Positions 56,801-64,000 of a stretch of 64,000 nt of DNA are shown here, piece after piece. A program made the translations under genes and the position numbers. Under the pieces are notes generated by a model. It was not told the origin of the DNA. It searched no databases and saw nothing but the letters and a program-made list of their open reading frames with translations. Positions within the stretch are counted from its first letter, which is position 1, and each line of letters starts with the position of its first letter. The stretch comes from Mycobacterium sp. OTB74. GTDB taxonomy: Bacteria > Actinomycetota > Actinomycetes > Mycobacteriales > Mycobacteriaceae. The stretch is taken from the NCBI RefSeq assembly GCF_029892685.1, contig NZ_JARXVD010000001.1:248001-312000 (forward strand), written 5' to 3'.

Positions 56801-58324
56801 GCAGCTGAATATGCTGCCAATGATCTTCCGGAAGCGTTGGCGCATCTGCCATTCCGACCCGGACGACCGTTCTCGGCATCGGTGGTCGGTGACGAGCTGA
56901 CCGTCAAAGGGGCGCCGGAGGTGGTGCTCACGGCGTGCCGCGAGGCGGACCCCTCGGGCGAACAGGATGTTGCCGCGTTGGCATCCCGCGGGCTGCGGGT
57001 GATCGCGGTGGCGCGCCGTCAGCTGTCGCAGAGTCAGGTGCGAGCGGTGCGTGACGACTCAGACGTCATCGCCGAATTATGCAGTGAGGGATTGAGTTTC
57101 GTCGGACTGGTAGGAATCTCGGACGTACCTAGGCCGGATGCGCCGGAACTACTCGCCGAGTTGGTCGGCCAGGGACTTTCAGTGCGGCTGATAACCGGCG
57201 ATCACCCCATCACCGCTGCTGCGATCGCCACCGAACTGGGTATGTCTGTCACAGCACAGGAGGTTTTGTGTGGGGCGGAGTGGGAAGCATTGTCGCGCAA
57301 GGGGCAGGAGGAGGCCGTCGCGACGCGGGTGGTGTTCGCCCGGATGTCGCCCGAAAACAAGGTCCAGGTGGTTCAGACACTCGAACGCATAGGCCACGTG
57401 TGCGCCATGGTCGGCGATGGCGCCAACGATGCGGCAGCGATCCGTGCGGCGACCGTCGGCATCGGCGTGGTGGCACACGGCAGCGATCCCGCTCATATGG
57501 CGGCCGATGTGGTGTTGGTGGACGGCCGGATTCGCTCGCTGCTGGATGCGCTGGCCGAAGGCCGCCAGCTGTGGCAGCGGGTGCAGTCGGCGGTGGCAGT
57601 GCTGCTCGGTGGCAATGCCGGTGAGGTTATGTTCGCGATCATCGGTAGTGCACTGACGGGACGTTCACCGCTGAACGCACGTCAGTTGCTGATGGTGAAC
57701 ATGCTCACCGACGCGCTGCCCGCGGCGGCCCTGGCGGTAAGCCCGCCGCGCGGCCCCACCCCGGCCGATCGGCATGGCTTGGACCAGCAATCACTGTGGC
57801 GCACAGTCGGCATTCGTGGGGTGATCACCGCCGGCGCGGCCGTTGTTGCCTGGCTGCTTGCTCGCTTCACCGGGCGGCGGCAACGCGCTTCGACCGTCGC
57901 GCTGGTTGCTTTGGTGGCAACCCAATTGGGGCAGACGCTGCTGGATTCGCGTGGCTGGCTGGTGTTGCTCACCGCACTGGGCTCGGTCGGCGTGATGGCG
58001 GCACTGATCAGCATCCCCGGAGTCAGCCAGCTACTCGGCTGCACTCCATTGGGGCCGATCGGATGGGCTCAGGCACTCGGTACGGCAGCGATTGCGACGG
58101 CGTTGGCCGCGGTCGCGCCCGAGCGGATTGCGCGCTGGACCACCGATGGGCCGGAAGGTGATGATCAGTCGACGGATCAGTCGACGATTTCCAGCAGCCC
58201 GAAGCGGAACAACACCGCATACAACTCGCGTAGCGGAACGGTCAGGAGGTCCGCCGCTAACCCGGTCAGCGGGTCGGTGGAGACACCGTCGATCCTCGAC
58301 ACGTCACCCACTGTGACGGTGTGA
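53834..58324 (+). CDS. ctpH: Large P-type ATPase CtpH, with degenerate N-terminal half
   Basis: 1496 residues, about twice a normal P-type ATPase. C-terminal half is complete: LTGESLPVDK near 778, PEGLPLVATLAQQ in the ion-binding helix, D936KTGT in CFDKTGTLSQN, and GDGANDAAAI near 1194. The N-terminal half (about 1-600) has an HMA-like start, membrane segments, a degraded DALLIDPRVL in place of DKTGT (about 360) and VVSTAAVHALSSADLALGVM (about 485), resembling the hinge motif with its catalytic residues lost. PEGLP indicates a P2-like cation pump. GTG start. M. tuberculosis CtpH is similarly long. Confidence 0.88.
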   Translation: MISAASLSRSLTFRAVAMGVNAATAVTTAGVSLATAPIRDGARILNREISSAALGRRCWSNGSRAWIEVRGLSDSQGSPLGEAVLDAVRARPGVTFAALNYPVSRVVVRMNSGATSLRTLCDVIAAAEKECAEPESRRRPQPVSLPGDGLAAVQPLAAVAANAVGLGVALAGRALVWTGLPASIAGAVMAVDYQPKVRGLLEERLGRPTADTVLALATAAVYTVTLAPPSLAVDLVLNILRTAEVRANALTWNHKEPELFRHAESTPVYAPSRPVPLPDGVVERHANRTAWAQALGAGALGLLTMNPTVAGTAAMVATPKAARMARESFAATLSRGLADHHGAVVLGPAELRRLDRVDALLIDPRVLCTDQLRLTSIRGVEDRDRTAAWDYAQQRLADDGQVPGWRRVGLQHNGAEVLLEYEHHRMASAVVAAARQCGLTVVSVDADDLGEFRSALDEILPVNGSIDDALAHATTTLQEGGHTVAVVSTAAVHALSSADLALGVMPHSDRDPPPWCAHVLLDDLTAVWRVLHAIPAARTASRRGVEIATGASALGALLMVPGVRGVGPGAVTTGAASGLLTGYWLARGALRTAIPVPAPVYEWHAMSADQVRRMLPRSDIADRLPTPNVGMIATGAAFARWATGVATAPARAAWQFGGAVRAELADPLTPVLAGGAGASAVLGSPVDAVMVGSVVGGNAVLAAVQRLHAERLLNRLLAEQIPPARVMTADRADMHRAVTVAASLLRPGDLIEVGADEIVPADCRLVEATDLEVDESALTGESLPVDKQVAATPGAELAERQCMLYAGTTVMTGKAVAVVTAVGADTQARRAASLVAQTAQSVGLQHQLSQLTDKAWPVSLVGGALVTGLGLLRLTGIREAVASGVAVAVAAVPEGLPLVATLAQQASARRLTNEGVLVRSPRSVEALGRVEVICFDKTGTLSQNRLRVTQVVPAAESTRADLLYCAARATPIAQDGVHVHATDMAVVEAAAEYAANDLPEALAHLPFRPGRPFSASVVGDELTVKGAPEVVLTACREADPSGEQDVAALASRGLRVIAVARRQLSQSQVRAVRDDSDVIAELCSEGLSFVGLVGISDVPRPDAPELLAELVGQGLSVRLITGDHPITAAAIATELGMSVTAQEVLCGAEWEALSRKGQEEAVATRVVFARMSPENKVQVVQTLERIGHVCAMVGDGANDAAAIRAATVGIGVVAHGSDPAHMAADVVLVDGRIRSLLDALAEGRQLWQRVQSAVAVLLGGNAGEVMFAIIGSALTGRSPLNARQLLMVNMLTDALPAAALAVSPPRGPTPADRHGLDQQSLWRTVGIRGVITAGAAVVAWLLARFTGRRQRASTVALVALVATQLGQTLLDSRGWLVLLTALGSVGVMAALISIPGVSQLLGCTPLGPIGWAQALGTAAIATALAAVAPERIARWTTDGPEGDDQSTDQSTISSSPKRNNTAYNSRSGTVRRSAANPVSGSVETPSILDTSPTVTV

Positions 58325-58365
58325 CTCGGCTGGGCGGAAAACCGACAGTAACGGAAAGGCAACTT

Positions 58366-58662
58366 ATGGTTGAAAAGTCAAACACGGCAACCAAGTCGAA
58401 GCGGCCCGTTTCGCACCGCGAGGCGGTGGAGAGGGTGCACCGAGCGGAGAGCTTCGCCGTCGAGCTTCCGCTGGTCGGGAGGGTACCCGTGCCGAGGCCG
58501 GATCAGCTCGCCTATATGGGAGGTTTGGCCGCACTGGTTGCCCTCGAACTCATCGAGTGGCCGGTGGCTGTGGCGGTCGCGGCAGGTCACCTCCTGGCCA
58601 GCAGCCACCACAACAAGGTGCTGGAAGAACTCGGCGAGGCCTTCGAGGCCGTAGAGGAGTAG
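58366..58662 (+). CDS. Small membrane protein after ctpH
   Basis: 98 residues from ATG at 58366 (MVEKSNTATKSKRPVSHREA). Central hydrophobic segment LVALELIEWPVAVAVAAGHLL, acidic end EELGEAFEAVEE. Corresponds in place and size to M. tuberculosis Rv0424c. Probably a ctpH-linked accessory protein. Confidence 0.78.
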   Translation: MVEKSNTATKSKRPVSHREAVERVHRAESFAVELPLVGRVPVPRPDQLAYMGGLAALVALELIEWPVAVAVAAGHLLASSHHNKVLEELGEAFEAVEE

Positions 58663-58668
58663 GCGCTC

Positions 58669-59508
58669 TCAGAACACGTAGCGAAGGACGCCCAGATCGC
58701 TGCGGTCGGCGAGCGACGGCAACCACCCCATCACTTTGATCGAAGCGCGCAATGTCAGGGGCATCTGCTTGACGTAGGGGGAGTGGGTCAACATCAGGCG
58801 CTCGGCCAGCTTCAGCCGCGGATGCCAGCGCTCCGGCTCCCGTGGATCGTCAAACGCGGTGCCGCTGGTGATATCGAGATTCAGATCGCGGATGGCACGT
58901 ACCCGCGGCATCAGGTTGCGAGCGAGCGTGGTGTACCCGTTCATGAGCAACTCGCCGGACGGCGATTGTGCGACCACCCGGTGCACCAGCTGAGCGGACT
59001 GCTCAGCGTGCAGGAATGGGAAGAACCCGTCGCCGACCATCGCCACCGGGCGCCCGCCCGGAATGACATCCAGCCAAATGTCACCGGTGGCGTCCGAAGC
59101 GACGTCGAGGTGGTGCGCCGCGACCGCCCGTAATGGTGTCAGTCGGCGGCGCAACGCGTGCAGAGCGGGGAAATCGAGGTCGAGCCAGGTTGCTGTCGCC
59201 GGTGGATCGACTCGCTGGGCTCGGTCGTCGAGGCCGCTGCCCAGTTCGATCACCACCCCATCGGGGTTGCGGGACAGGAAGTCCCGACAGAGGTCATCGA
59301 GCAATCGACCCCGGGTCGCGACGGTGTACGCCTCTTTGTACGGCAGCCCTAGCTCATCCCAATCGACCGCGAGGGTGTCACGCACCATCACCGACCAGGT
59401 GTCGCCGAGGATCGGCGTCTTCCACTCGGCGTCCCGCGCCCGCGAGATGACCGGCAGCAGCGCTGATCGTTCCAGCCCGGTGAGAGGAGGCAGTTCGATA
59501 CAGACCAC
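58669..59508 (-). CDS. SAM-dependent methyltransferase (leucine carboxyl methyltransferase-like)
   Basis: 279 residues. Seen: VVIELGSGLDDRAQRVDPP (SAM-binding glycine motif), TWLDLDFPALHALRRRL and GVDGDGFFPFL-type VAMVGDGFFPFLHAEQ. Family of PPM1/TcmP-like O-methyltransferases that are common in mycobacteria. Substrate unknown. Convergent with the ctpH locus. Confidence 0.83.
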   Translation of the reverse strand: MVCIELPPLTGLERSALLPVISRARDAEWKTPILGDTWSVMVRDTLAVDWDELGLPYKEAYTVATRGRLLDDLCRDFLSRNPDGVVIELGSGLDDRAQRVDPPATATWLDLDFPALHALRRRLTPLRAVAAHHLDVASDATGDIWLDVIPGGRPVAMVGDGFFPFLHAEQSAQLVHRVVAQSPSGELLMNGYTTLARNLMPRVRAIRDLNLDITSGTAFDDPREPERWHPRLKLAERLMLTHSPYVKQMPLTLRASIKVMGWLPSLADRSDLGVLRYVF

Positions 59509-59532
59509 AAGGCGCCTATCTGGGCGGGCGTG

Positions 59533-60927
59533 TCAGGGCAGCACTGTGTGCAGCAGCATCACGTTGTATGCCGACCACAGCGACAGATTGAAGTACAGGT
59601 CCCGACCGGTCGACCACGGATGTAGGTACGGCGCGTACACACCGCCGGGGAACTGCATGGCGGAGACGACCAGCTGTTGGGGTCCCCACGGACCCTGCGG
59701 CGTCGGCGCAGTGCGGAACACGACGTCGGACAGGTTGTTGCAGTACATCAACAGGTACTGCTTGAGATAGGTGTTGTACTGCACCGACATCTCGCCGACC
59801 GGGCCGGGGAAGATGGGTGTCGCGGCAGCCGGATTGCCGGGTACCCAGGTCTGGCTGTCGCCGTTCCAGTATTGGTATTTGCTCATGTCCGGCAGGAAGT
59901 TCGGGGTGACCCGCGAGACGAAGGCAGAGCCGCTACGTCCTGGCGGGGTCCCGTACGAGTAGATGAACCCGTCATTGCCCTTCAGGAAGGCGCCCTGCTG
60001 GAAGTTCTCGTTGCCGGGCTGGTACGGAACTTGTGGCACGTTGTCCGGCGCCATCGGACGCACGCTGGTGGGGTACACGCCCCAGTTCTGGCCGTTGTCG
60101 TTGGAGACGGCGACGGCTGAGTAGTTGGCGGTCCACGAACCGGCGTTGTCCCAGCTCTTGATCGACATGAAGCTGGCGTATTGCGTTCTGCCGACCGAGA
60201 TTCCGGACGTCGGAATGATGCCCTTCTCCGGCTGGGCCCATCGGATGGTCGGGATGACCTGCTTGGCCAGATTGGGTTGCCATTCGGGTGAACCGGAATA
60301 CGGGTCGCTGACCGATCCGTTGGGCACGCTTATGCCGTGCGAAAGTGCGCGGTCGCTGGTGCGCAACAACGTGTTGTAGCGCCACTGCTGTTTGGCTGCG
60401 GTGCAGTAACCGTAGGTATCTCCGAACATCATCATCACCTGGTGATTTGCCGGATCGCCGTTGTCCCACATGATGCCGAGGTCGGTGCCGGAGATGCCGA
60501 ACCGCTGCAGGGTGCTACCGCCGGCGGCCTGGTCGCCGGTTGTCCAGCCGACCAGTGATGTTGTCCCGGCATCGATTTCAGGTGCCGGTGGCGCGGCAGG
60601 CTGGGCTGGAGCGGCCGCCGGTTGGCCTGCTTGTGCTTGCGGCTGAGTGGGGTTGGGTTTTCCGGGGATGACCGCGGCCTGCTGCTTGAGGGTGCCCTGC
60701 GCGATGGCGCTGATGATGGACCGGGACAGCTTGCCCAGGTTGGGCAGCGGTGCCCGGTCATTGGCGTTGCTGGGGCGGTGGCCCATTGGGGGAGGCATGG
60801 AGGCGTCGGCGTTGGCGCCCTGGCATGGGTCGGCGGCTACGCGTGGCGCGACATCGATTGCCCCGCCGAGAACAACGGCAGCAACCATTGCCACTGAAGC
60901 GATTCGAGGACGCGGTGACACGGTCAC
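59533..60927 (-). CDS. Secreted DUF4185 protein (GH183-type, possible arabinanase)
   Basis: 464 residues. Seen: signal peptide ending VAADPCQG, a Pro/Ala/Gln-rich linker near 90-115 and a beta-propeller-like DUF4185 domain (FGISGTDLGIMWDNG, MMMFGDTYGYC, SVPNGSVSDPYSG, PYLHPWSTGRDLYFNLSLW). Some members of this family are reported endo-D-arabinanases (GH183) acting on arabinogalactan. Likely acts on the cell's own or another mycobacterium's wall. Confidence 0.82.
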   Translation of the reverse strand: MTVSPRPRIASVAMVAAVVLGGAIDVAPRVAADPCQGANADASMPPPMGHRPSNANDRAPLPNLGKLSRSIISAIAQGTLKQQAAVIPGKPNPTQPQAQAGQPAAAPAQPAAPPAPEIDAGTTSLVGWTTGDQAAGGSTLQRFGISGTDLGIMWDNGDPANHQVMMMFGDTYGYCTAAKQQWRYNTLLRTSDRALSHGISVPNGSVSDPYSGSPEWQPNLAKQVIPTIRWAQPEKGIIPTSGISVGRTQYASFMSIKSWDNAGSWTANYSAVAVSNDNGQNWGVYPTSVRPMAPDNVPQVPYQPGNENFQQGAFLKGNDGFIYSYGTPPGRSGSAFVSRVTPNFLPDMSKYQYWNGDSQTWVPGNPAAATPIFPGPVGEMSVQYNTYLKQYLLMYCNNLSDVVFRTAPTPQGPWGPQQLVVSAMQFPGGVYAPYLHPWSTGRDLYFNLSLWSAYNVMLLHTVLP

Positions 60928-61150
60928 ACCTTTCTGGCAGCGGACCTCACTGAGAATTTCGGCGAGGGACTTTTGTGACCATAGTTTTTACTGAGGTAGA
61001 TGTGACTATTGGTTCGATGAAAGGTATCGATCTGTAACCGCGTCGCGACTGTTTGCATGCGTGTCGTTATGAAATTGCGGCATTTCTGGATCGCCGCTAC
61101 GGGTGCCCGATGAGAAGTGTTGACGCTCAACAACATCGGTGACTACAGAG

Positions 61151-61184
61151 TACGGCCCCGGTCGGATATCCGACCGGGGCCGTA
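61151..61184 (-). terminator. 34-bp perfect palindrome terminator
   Basis: TACGGCCCCGGTCGGA pairs with TCCGACCGGGGCCGTA around TA; all 34 bases are symmetric, so it can form a long GC-rich hairpin on either strand. It lies 16 bases beyond the stop of the 61200 gene. No U-tract. Confidence 0.75.
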
Positions 61185-61199
61185 ATTGAGGCGGGCTTG

Positions 61200-61538
61200 T
61201 CAGGCGCAGCGCAGCGGGTGGAACATGTCGAAAAGTGGTCCGGCACAAGGGCCTACCCAGTTCGGCGGCGGCGCCCAACCAGCAGGTGGCGCCCAGCCGG
61301 CCGGCGGGTACCAACCGGGAGGCGGCATCCATCCAGGTGCGGGATAGCCGTCACGCCAGCCGTCGCCCCATTCTGGGTGGTGCCAGCCGGGGTGCCAGTA
61401 ATCCTGGCTGATTCCGGCATGGTCGACGCCGGCAACAGCCGGTGCTGCTGATGCGACGGCGGGTAAGGCCAATGCGCCGATGGCGGCTGCGCCGGCCGCT
61501 GCCAACCCGAGGTTGCGCAGTGAGAGTGGCGATTTCAT
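61200..61538 (-). CDS. Small secreted Trp/Pro/Gly-rich protein
   Basis: 112 residues. Signal peptide with cleavage near ASA|APAV, then HPGWHHPEWGDGWRDGYP and repeated PPGWYPPAGWAPP units; two cysteines near the C-terminus (VGPCAGPLFD, PLRCA). ATG at 61538. Similar small W/P-rich exported proteins are common in mycobacteria; function unknown. Confidence 0.75.
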   Translation of the reverse strand: MKSPLSLRNLGLAAAGAAAIGALALPAVASAAPAVAGVDHAGISQDYWHPGWHHPEWGDGWRDGYPAPGWMPPPGWYPPAGWAPPAGWAPPPNWVGPCAGPLFDMFHPLRCA

Positions 61539-61870
61539 GGTGACCCTTCCATATCGTTGCCTATAACGGTTATTGCAGGACTGGTGCAACGCAACTCACG
61601 GTAAAAGTCGCAGATAAGAATCACTCCAGTCGCAGCTACAAAGAAGCTGTGAACGAGCGGGTCGAGATATCAATAGCTGCAATCGATCTCAATATCGACG
61701 CCAGGCATAGGCAAAACGACGCTAGAGCAGCTAATATTCTCGGGAAAATGAGTCCCTGCGGCAGGTGCAGCCAGCCGCAGCAGGGTGTGCTGCCAGGGCG
61801 CATTCGGTGGTCGGCTGCGGGCCTATCTGAGGCGAGTGCAGCGATGCCCCTGACGCCTTAGGGTTGGCCC
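61539..61870. other. 332-base stretch without a credible gene
   Basis: Divergent promoter region for the 61200 and 61871 genes. Only a 70-codon frame at 61649-61861 exists, with no supporting start or composition. No palindromes of note. Confidence 0.5.
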
Positions 61871-62494
61871 ATGACCGTCGCCGCGCGTGAACGTGCCGCA
61901 CTCGTTGAAACCCTGCGTTCTGTCGGGCCTGACGCACCTACTCTGTGTGCGGGCTGGACTGCCCGGGACCTGGCCGCACATCTGGTGGTCCGGGAACGGC
62001 GACTCGATGCCGCACCCGGCATCCTGGTGCCACAGTTGGCCGGCTACACCGCCAAGGTGCAGGCCCAAGTGACTTCATCCACCCAGTGGCAGGAACTGGT
62101 GGATACGGTCGCCGCCGGCCCGCCGCTGTATTCGCCGTTCAAGTTGCTCGACCCGTTGATCAACGTGGGCGAGATGTTCATCCACAACGAGGATGTCCGC
62201 CGGGCGCAGTCGAACTGGGAACCGAGGGTTCTCGACGACGAAACGGTGTCTGCACTCGCCCGACAGGTGTCGAACATGGCGAGGATGACGATGAGGAAGC
62301 CACCGGCGCAGGTGGTGCTGGCTACGACCTCGGGAAAGATGTTGGCCACGGTCGGGCACGGCACGCCGGTGACAGTTTCGGGTGACCCCGGGGAACTACT
62401 GCTGTTCGCTGCTGGGCGTGAACCGGCACGAGTCAGCTTCACCGGTGATGACGGGGCCGTCAACGACGTGCTTCGCAGCCACCGGGGAATCTGA
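61871..62494 (+). CDS. TIGR03085-like metal-binding protein
   Basis: 207 residues. Seen: N-terminal DinB/maleylpyruvate-isomerase-like domain with LCAGWTARDLAAHLVVRERR and GEMFIHNEDVRRAQ carrying His/Glu metal ligands, and a C-terminal sterol-carrier-like part (VVLATTSGKMLATVGHG). Probably a mycothiol-dependent enzyme; substrate unknown. Confidence 0.8.
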   Translation: MTVAARERAALVETLRSVGPDAPTLCAGWTARDLAAHLVVRERRLDAAPGILVPQLAGYTAKVQAQVTSSTQWQELVDTVAAGPPLYSPFKLLDPLINVGEMFIHNEDVRRAQSNWEPRVLDDETVSALARQVSNMARMTMRKPPAQVVLATTSGKMLATVGHGTPVTVSGDPGELLLFAAGREPARVSFTGDDGAVNDVLRSHRGI

Positions 62495-62520
62495 CGCCGG
62501 GGAATCTGACAGGGTCTGCG

Positions 62521-62853
62521 TCAGAAGTTGTTGCAGGTGTAGGTCACCTGGGTGATCAGCCCGCTGTACTGCGCTGCCAGCGGGCTGGCCTCGGCCTGCT
62601 GGATCATCTGCCGGCGGGCCTCGGGCCCGGCGGCGATCAGCTGGCGCAGCCAGGCGGTGGCGAACGCATTGGCCTGGAATGCGTTAGCGGCGGCCGGGTC
62701 CTGGGCGTTCAGTGCGCCCATCACCTGGGGGTAAGTACAGGTCGAGTTGACGATCGCGTTCACGTCGGGCACTGCCGACGCGAGTCCGCCGCTAGCCATC
62801 AACGCCACCAGCGCTCCGCTGGCGCCGACGATCATCCGGGCTGCCAAGGCCAT
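62521..62853 (-). CDS. Hemophore-related secreted protein
   Basis: 110 residues. Signal peptide ending SGGLASA|VPDV, then a small helical domain with two cysteines (NSTCTYPQV and VTYTCNNF) expected to pair. Resembles the mycobacterial Rv0203-type haem-binding group. No haem ligand can be assigned from sequence alone. Confidence 0.75.
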   Translation of the reverse strand: MALAARMIVGASGALVALMASGGLASAVPDVNAIVNSTCTYPQVMGALNAQDPAAANAFQANAFATAWLRQLIAAGPEARRQMIQQAEASPLAAQYSGLITQVTYTCNNF

Positions 62854-63069
62854 ATGCGGTTCCTCTCAAGAGCTGCACCATGCGAACGCTGCACCATGCG
62901 AACTAAGTCTGTTGGGTCAACGGTATCAGTCGATACGAAGTACTGGCCGTCGACAGGTCTGCCTTGCGCCCTGTCGACGTACAGACAATTCGCAGTAACA
63001 GATCAGCTTTCGCGATGTCAGCCGGCGGTACCGTGGCGGCCAAGACTGGTGAGAGTTGAGGAGCTGGAC

Positions 63070-63543
63070 ATGGACGTCGACACCGTCGACCGGCAGTACG
63101 CCGCGCTGCAGCAACAGGCTCAGCAGACTGCGTCGCTGATCCAGGCGTTGGCCAGCAAACTATCTGCAGCCGCCGCGGCGGGGGATGTCAACGCGCGAGA
63201 GTGGCAGCTGGACCTCAGGGAGATCGCATTAGCGGTCCGCGACGAGGAGGGCGCCACCGGGGCGGTGTTCCAAGCCATTCACGCGCTGGTCGACAACCAT
63301 GTCCAGGCTGCGCCCGAACCCCAGTACCAGCAACCGGCGTATCAGCCGCCGGCTCCTCAGTATCAGCAGCCGGCCTACGCCCAGCCGCAGTACCAACCGC
63401 AGTACGAGCCCCAGTACCAGGCTCAACCGGCCGGCGGCACGCTGCAACGATTCCTGGGCGGCAACTTCGGTCAGGCGATCGTGCGGGGCGCCGGCTTCGG
63501 TATCGGCGACGACATCGTCAACAGCATCTTCGACAGGCTCTGA
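63070..63543 (+). CDS. DUF-like coiled protein with YQPQ-repeat linker
   Basis: 157 residues. Seen: coiled-coil-like N-terminal half (LQQQAQQTASLIQALASKLS), Tyr/Gln/Pro repeats at about 82-130 (QYQQPAYQPPAPQYQQPAYA), then a Gly-rich end FGQAIVRGAGFGIGDDIV. No signal peptide. Low-complexity linker could phase-separate or tether; function unknown. ATG at 63070. Confidence 0.65.
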   Translation: MDVDTVDRQYAALQQQAQQTASLIQALASKLSAAAAAGDVNAREWQLDLREIALAVRDEEGATGAVFQAIHALVDNHVQAAPEPQYQQPAYQPPAPQYQQPAYAQPQYQPQYEPQYQAQPAGGTLQRFLGGNFGQAIVRGAGFGIGDDIVNSIFDRL

Positions 63544-63596
63544 ACCGCCGGAAGCGTGTTCGGGCGTCGTTGGTTGGCCGCCGGCTGCCCGGCAGT

Positions 63597-64000
63597 TCAG
63601 CTGCGACGGGCCTGCCGGAACGGGATGTCACGGTCGATCTCTGGTTCCTTCGCTAGCCCCAGCACTCGCTCGCCGATGATGTTGCGCTGAATCTGGTCGG
63701 TTCCACCGCCGATCGAGGTGAAGAAGGCGTTGAGCGTCAGGAAGTTGATGTCATCGGCCTCGGGGTTGTCGGGTCCGGCCAGCAGTGCCTGCGCACCGAT
63801 GATCTCGGTCTTCAGCCGAGCTTCGGAGTGCAGGATGCCCGACATGGCCAGCTTGCCGAGCGACATGATCGAACTCGACGTGCCTTGGGCAGTAGCCGCT
63901 TTCGCGCGGGCGTTGTTGAGCCTGTTGAGCTCGCGCAGGGCCAGCACCGTGGCCAGCGATTGCCGGATGGCTGGGTCGTCCAGCCTCCCGTGCTCGCGGG
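63597..64000 (-). CDS. Acyl-CoA dehydrogenase, C-terminal part (cut by window edge)
   Basis: The last ~134 residues. Seen: LRELNRLNNARAKAATAQG, the terminal helical domain and GGTDQIQRNIIGERVLGL, the usual C-terminal motif around the catalytic region of acyl-CoA dehydrogenases. The frame continues beyond 64000 (REHGRLDDPAIRQSLATV reads before the first Met), so the start is outside the window. Confidence 0.88.
   Translation of the reverse strand, partial: REHGRLDDPAIRQSLATVLALRELNRLNNARAKAATAQGTSSSIMSLGKLAMSGILHSEARLKTEIIGAQALLAGPDNPEADDINFLTLNAFFTSIGGGTDQIQRNIIGERVLGLAKEPEIDRDIPFRQARRS

Overview
The window is high-GC actinobacterial DNA from a Mycobacterium/Mycolicibacterium-type organism. 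The evidence is a tmRNA with tag ADSHQRDYALAA, an antigen 85 mycolyltransferase, a cutinase, a DUF4185 protein, an Rpf protein, a hemophore-like protein, a mycothiol-dependent-type enzyme, and gene order matching the M. tuberculosis nuo, fadE24-fadE23, hisN, fprA-prfB-ftsEX-smpB and ctpH neighbourhoods. Species cannot be told from the sequence alone; the accessory genes suggest an environmental, larger-genome mycobacterium.

Layout. 1-5747 (minus): 5' half of the respiratory complex I operon, nuoA to nuoG (nuoG cut by the window edge), with a CRP-like palindrome upstream and a stand-alone receiver protein behind it. 6371-8423: a UGT-type glycosyltransferase and divergent TetR gene. 8420-18362 (minus): a catabolic island with two TetR regulators, a ring-cleavage-type dioxygenase, hydrolase, CoA-transferase, HMG-CoA-lyase-like enzyme, acyl-CoA dehydrogenase and an APH-type kinase; the last two are translationally coupled and resemble the 4-hydroxyacyl-CoA kinase/dehydrogenase pair (ACAD10/11, LvaA/LvaC). 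18652-23585: antigen 85, a class C beta-lactamase-like hydrolase, and fadE23/fadE24 with an operator-like palindrome.

23651-30480 is the most unusual part: a DUF2235 lipase-like hydrolase, a haem-oxygenase-like diiron protein, a two-HKD phospholipase D-like protein, two very small genes (42 and 49 codons) and a 147-residue protein of unknown family. Five copies of the palindrome GTAGT-N2-ACTAC lie only in the control regions of this group, paired 92-98 bp apart in two of the three. I read it as one co-regulated membrane-lipid-acting cassette that I do not recognise as a described system.

30923-35379: a TetR gene, small ORFs, a mycobacteriophage-type small membrane protein, and a secreted protein fusing an Rpf lytic transglycosylase domain to an NlpC/P60-like domain, next to a Tat-exported DUF1906 protein. 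35455-42890: conserved core (hisN, fprA, prfB, mscS-like, ftsE, ftsX, smpB), then a broken EamA transporter. 43282-45606: VOC protein, AraC regulator, mycothiol-dependent isomerase-like protein, tmRNA and its terminator. 45669-52936: serine hydrolase lipoprotein, DUF4239 protein, a flavoprotein of the disulfide reductase family lacking its redox cysteines, a lipase, and a cutinase with a PGYG-repeat tail. 53352-58662: ctpH locus, encoding a giant P-type ATPase whose N-terminal half looks like a degenerate second ATPase. 58669-64000: a methyltransferase, the DUF4185 protein, small secreted proteins and the 3' end of another acyl-CoA dehydrogenase gene.
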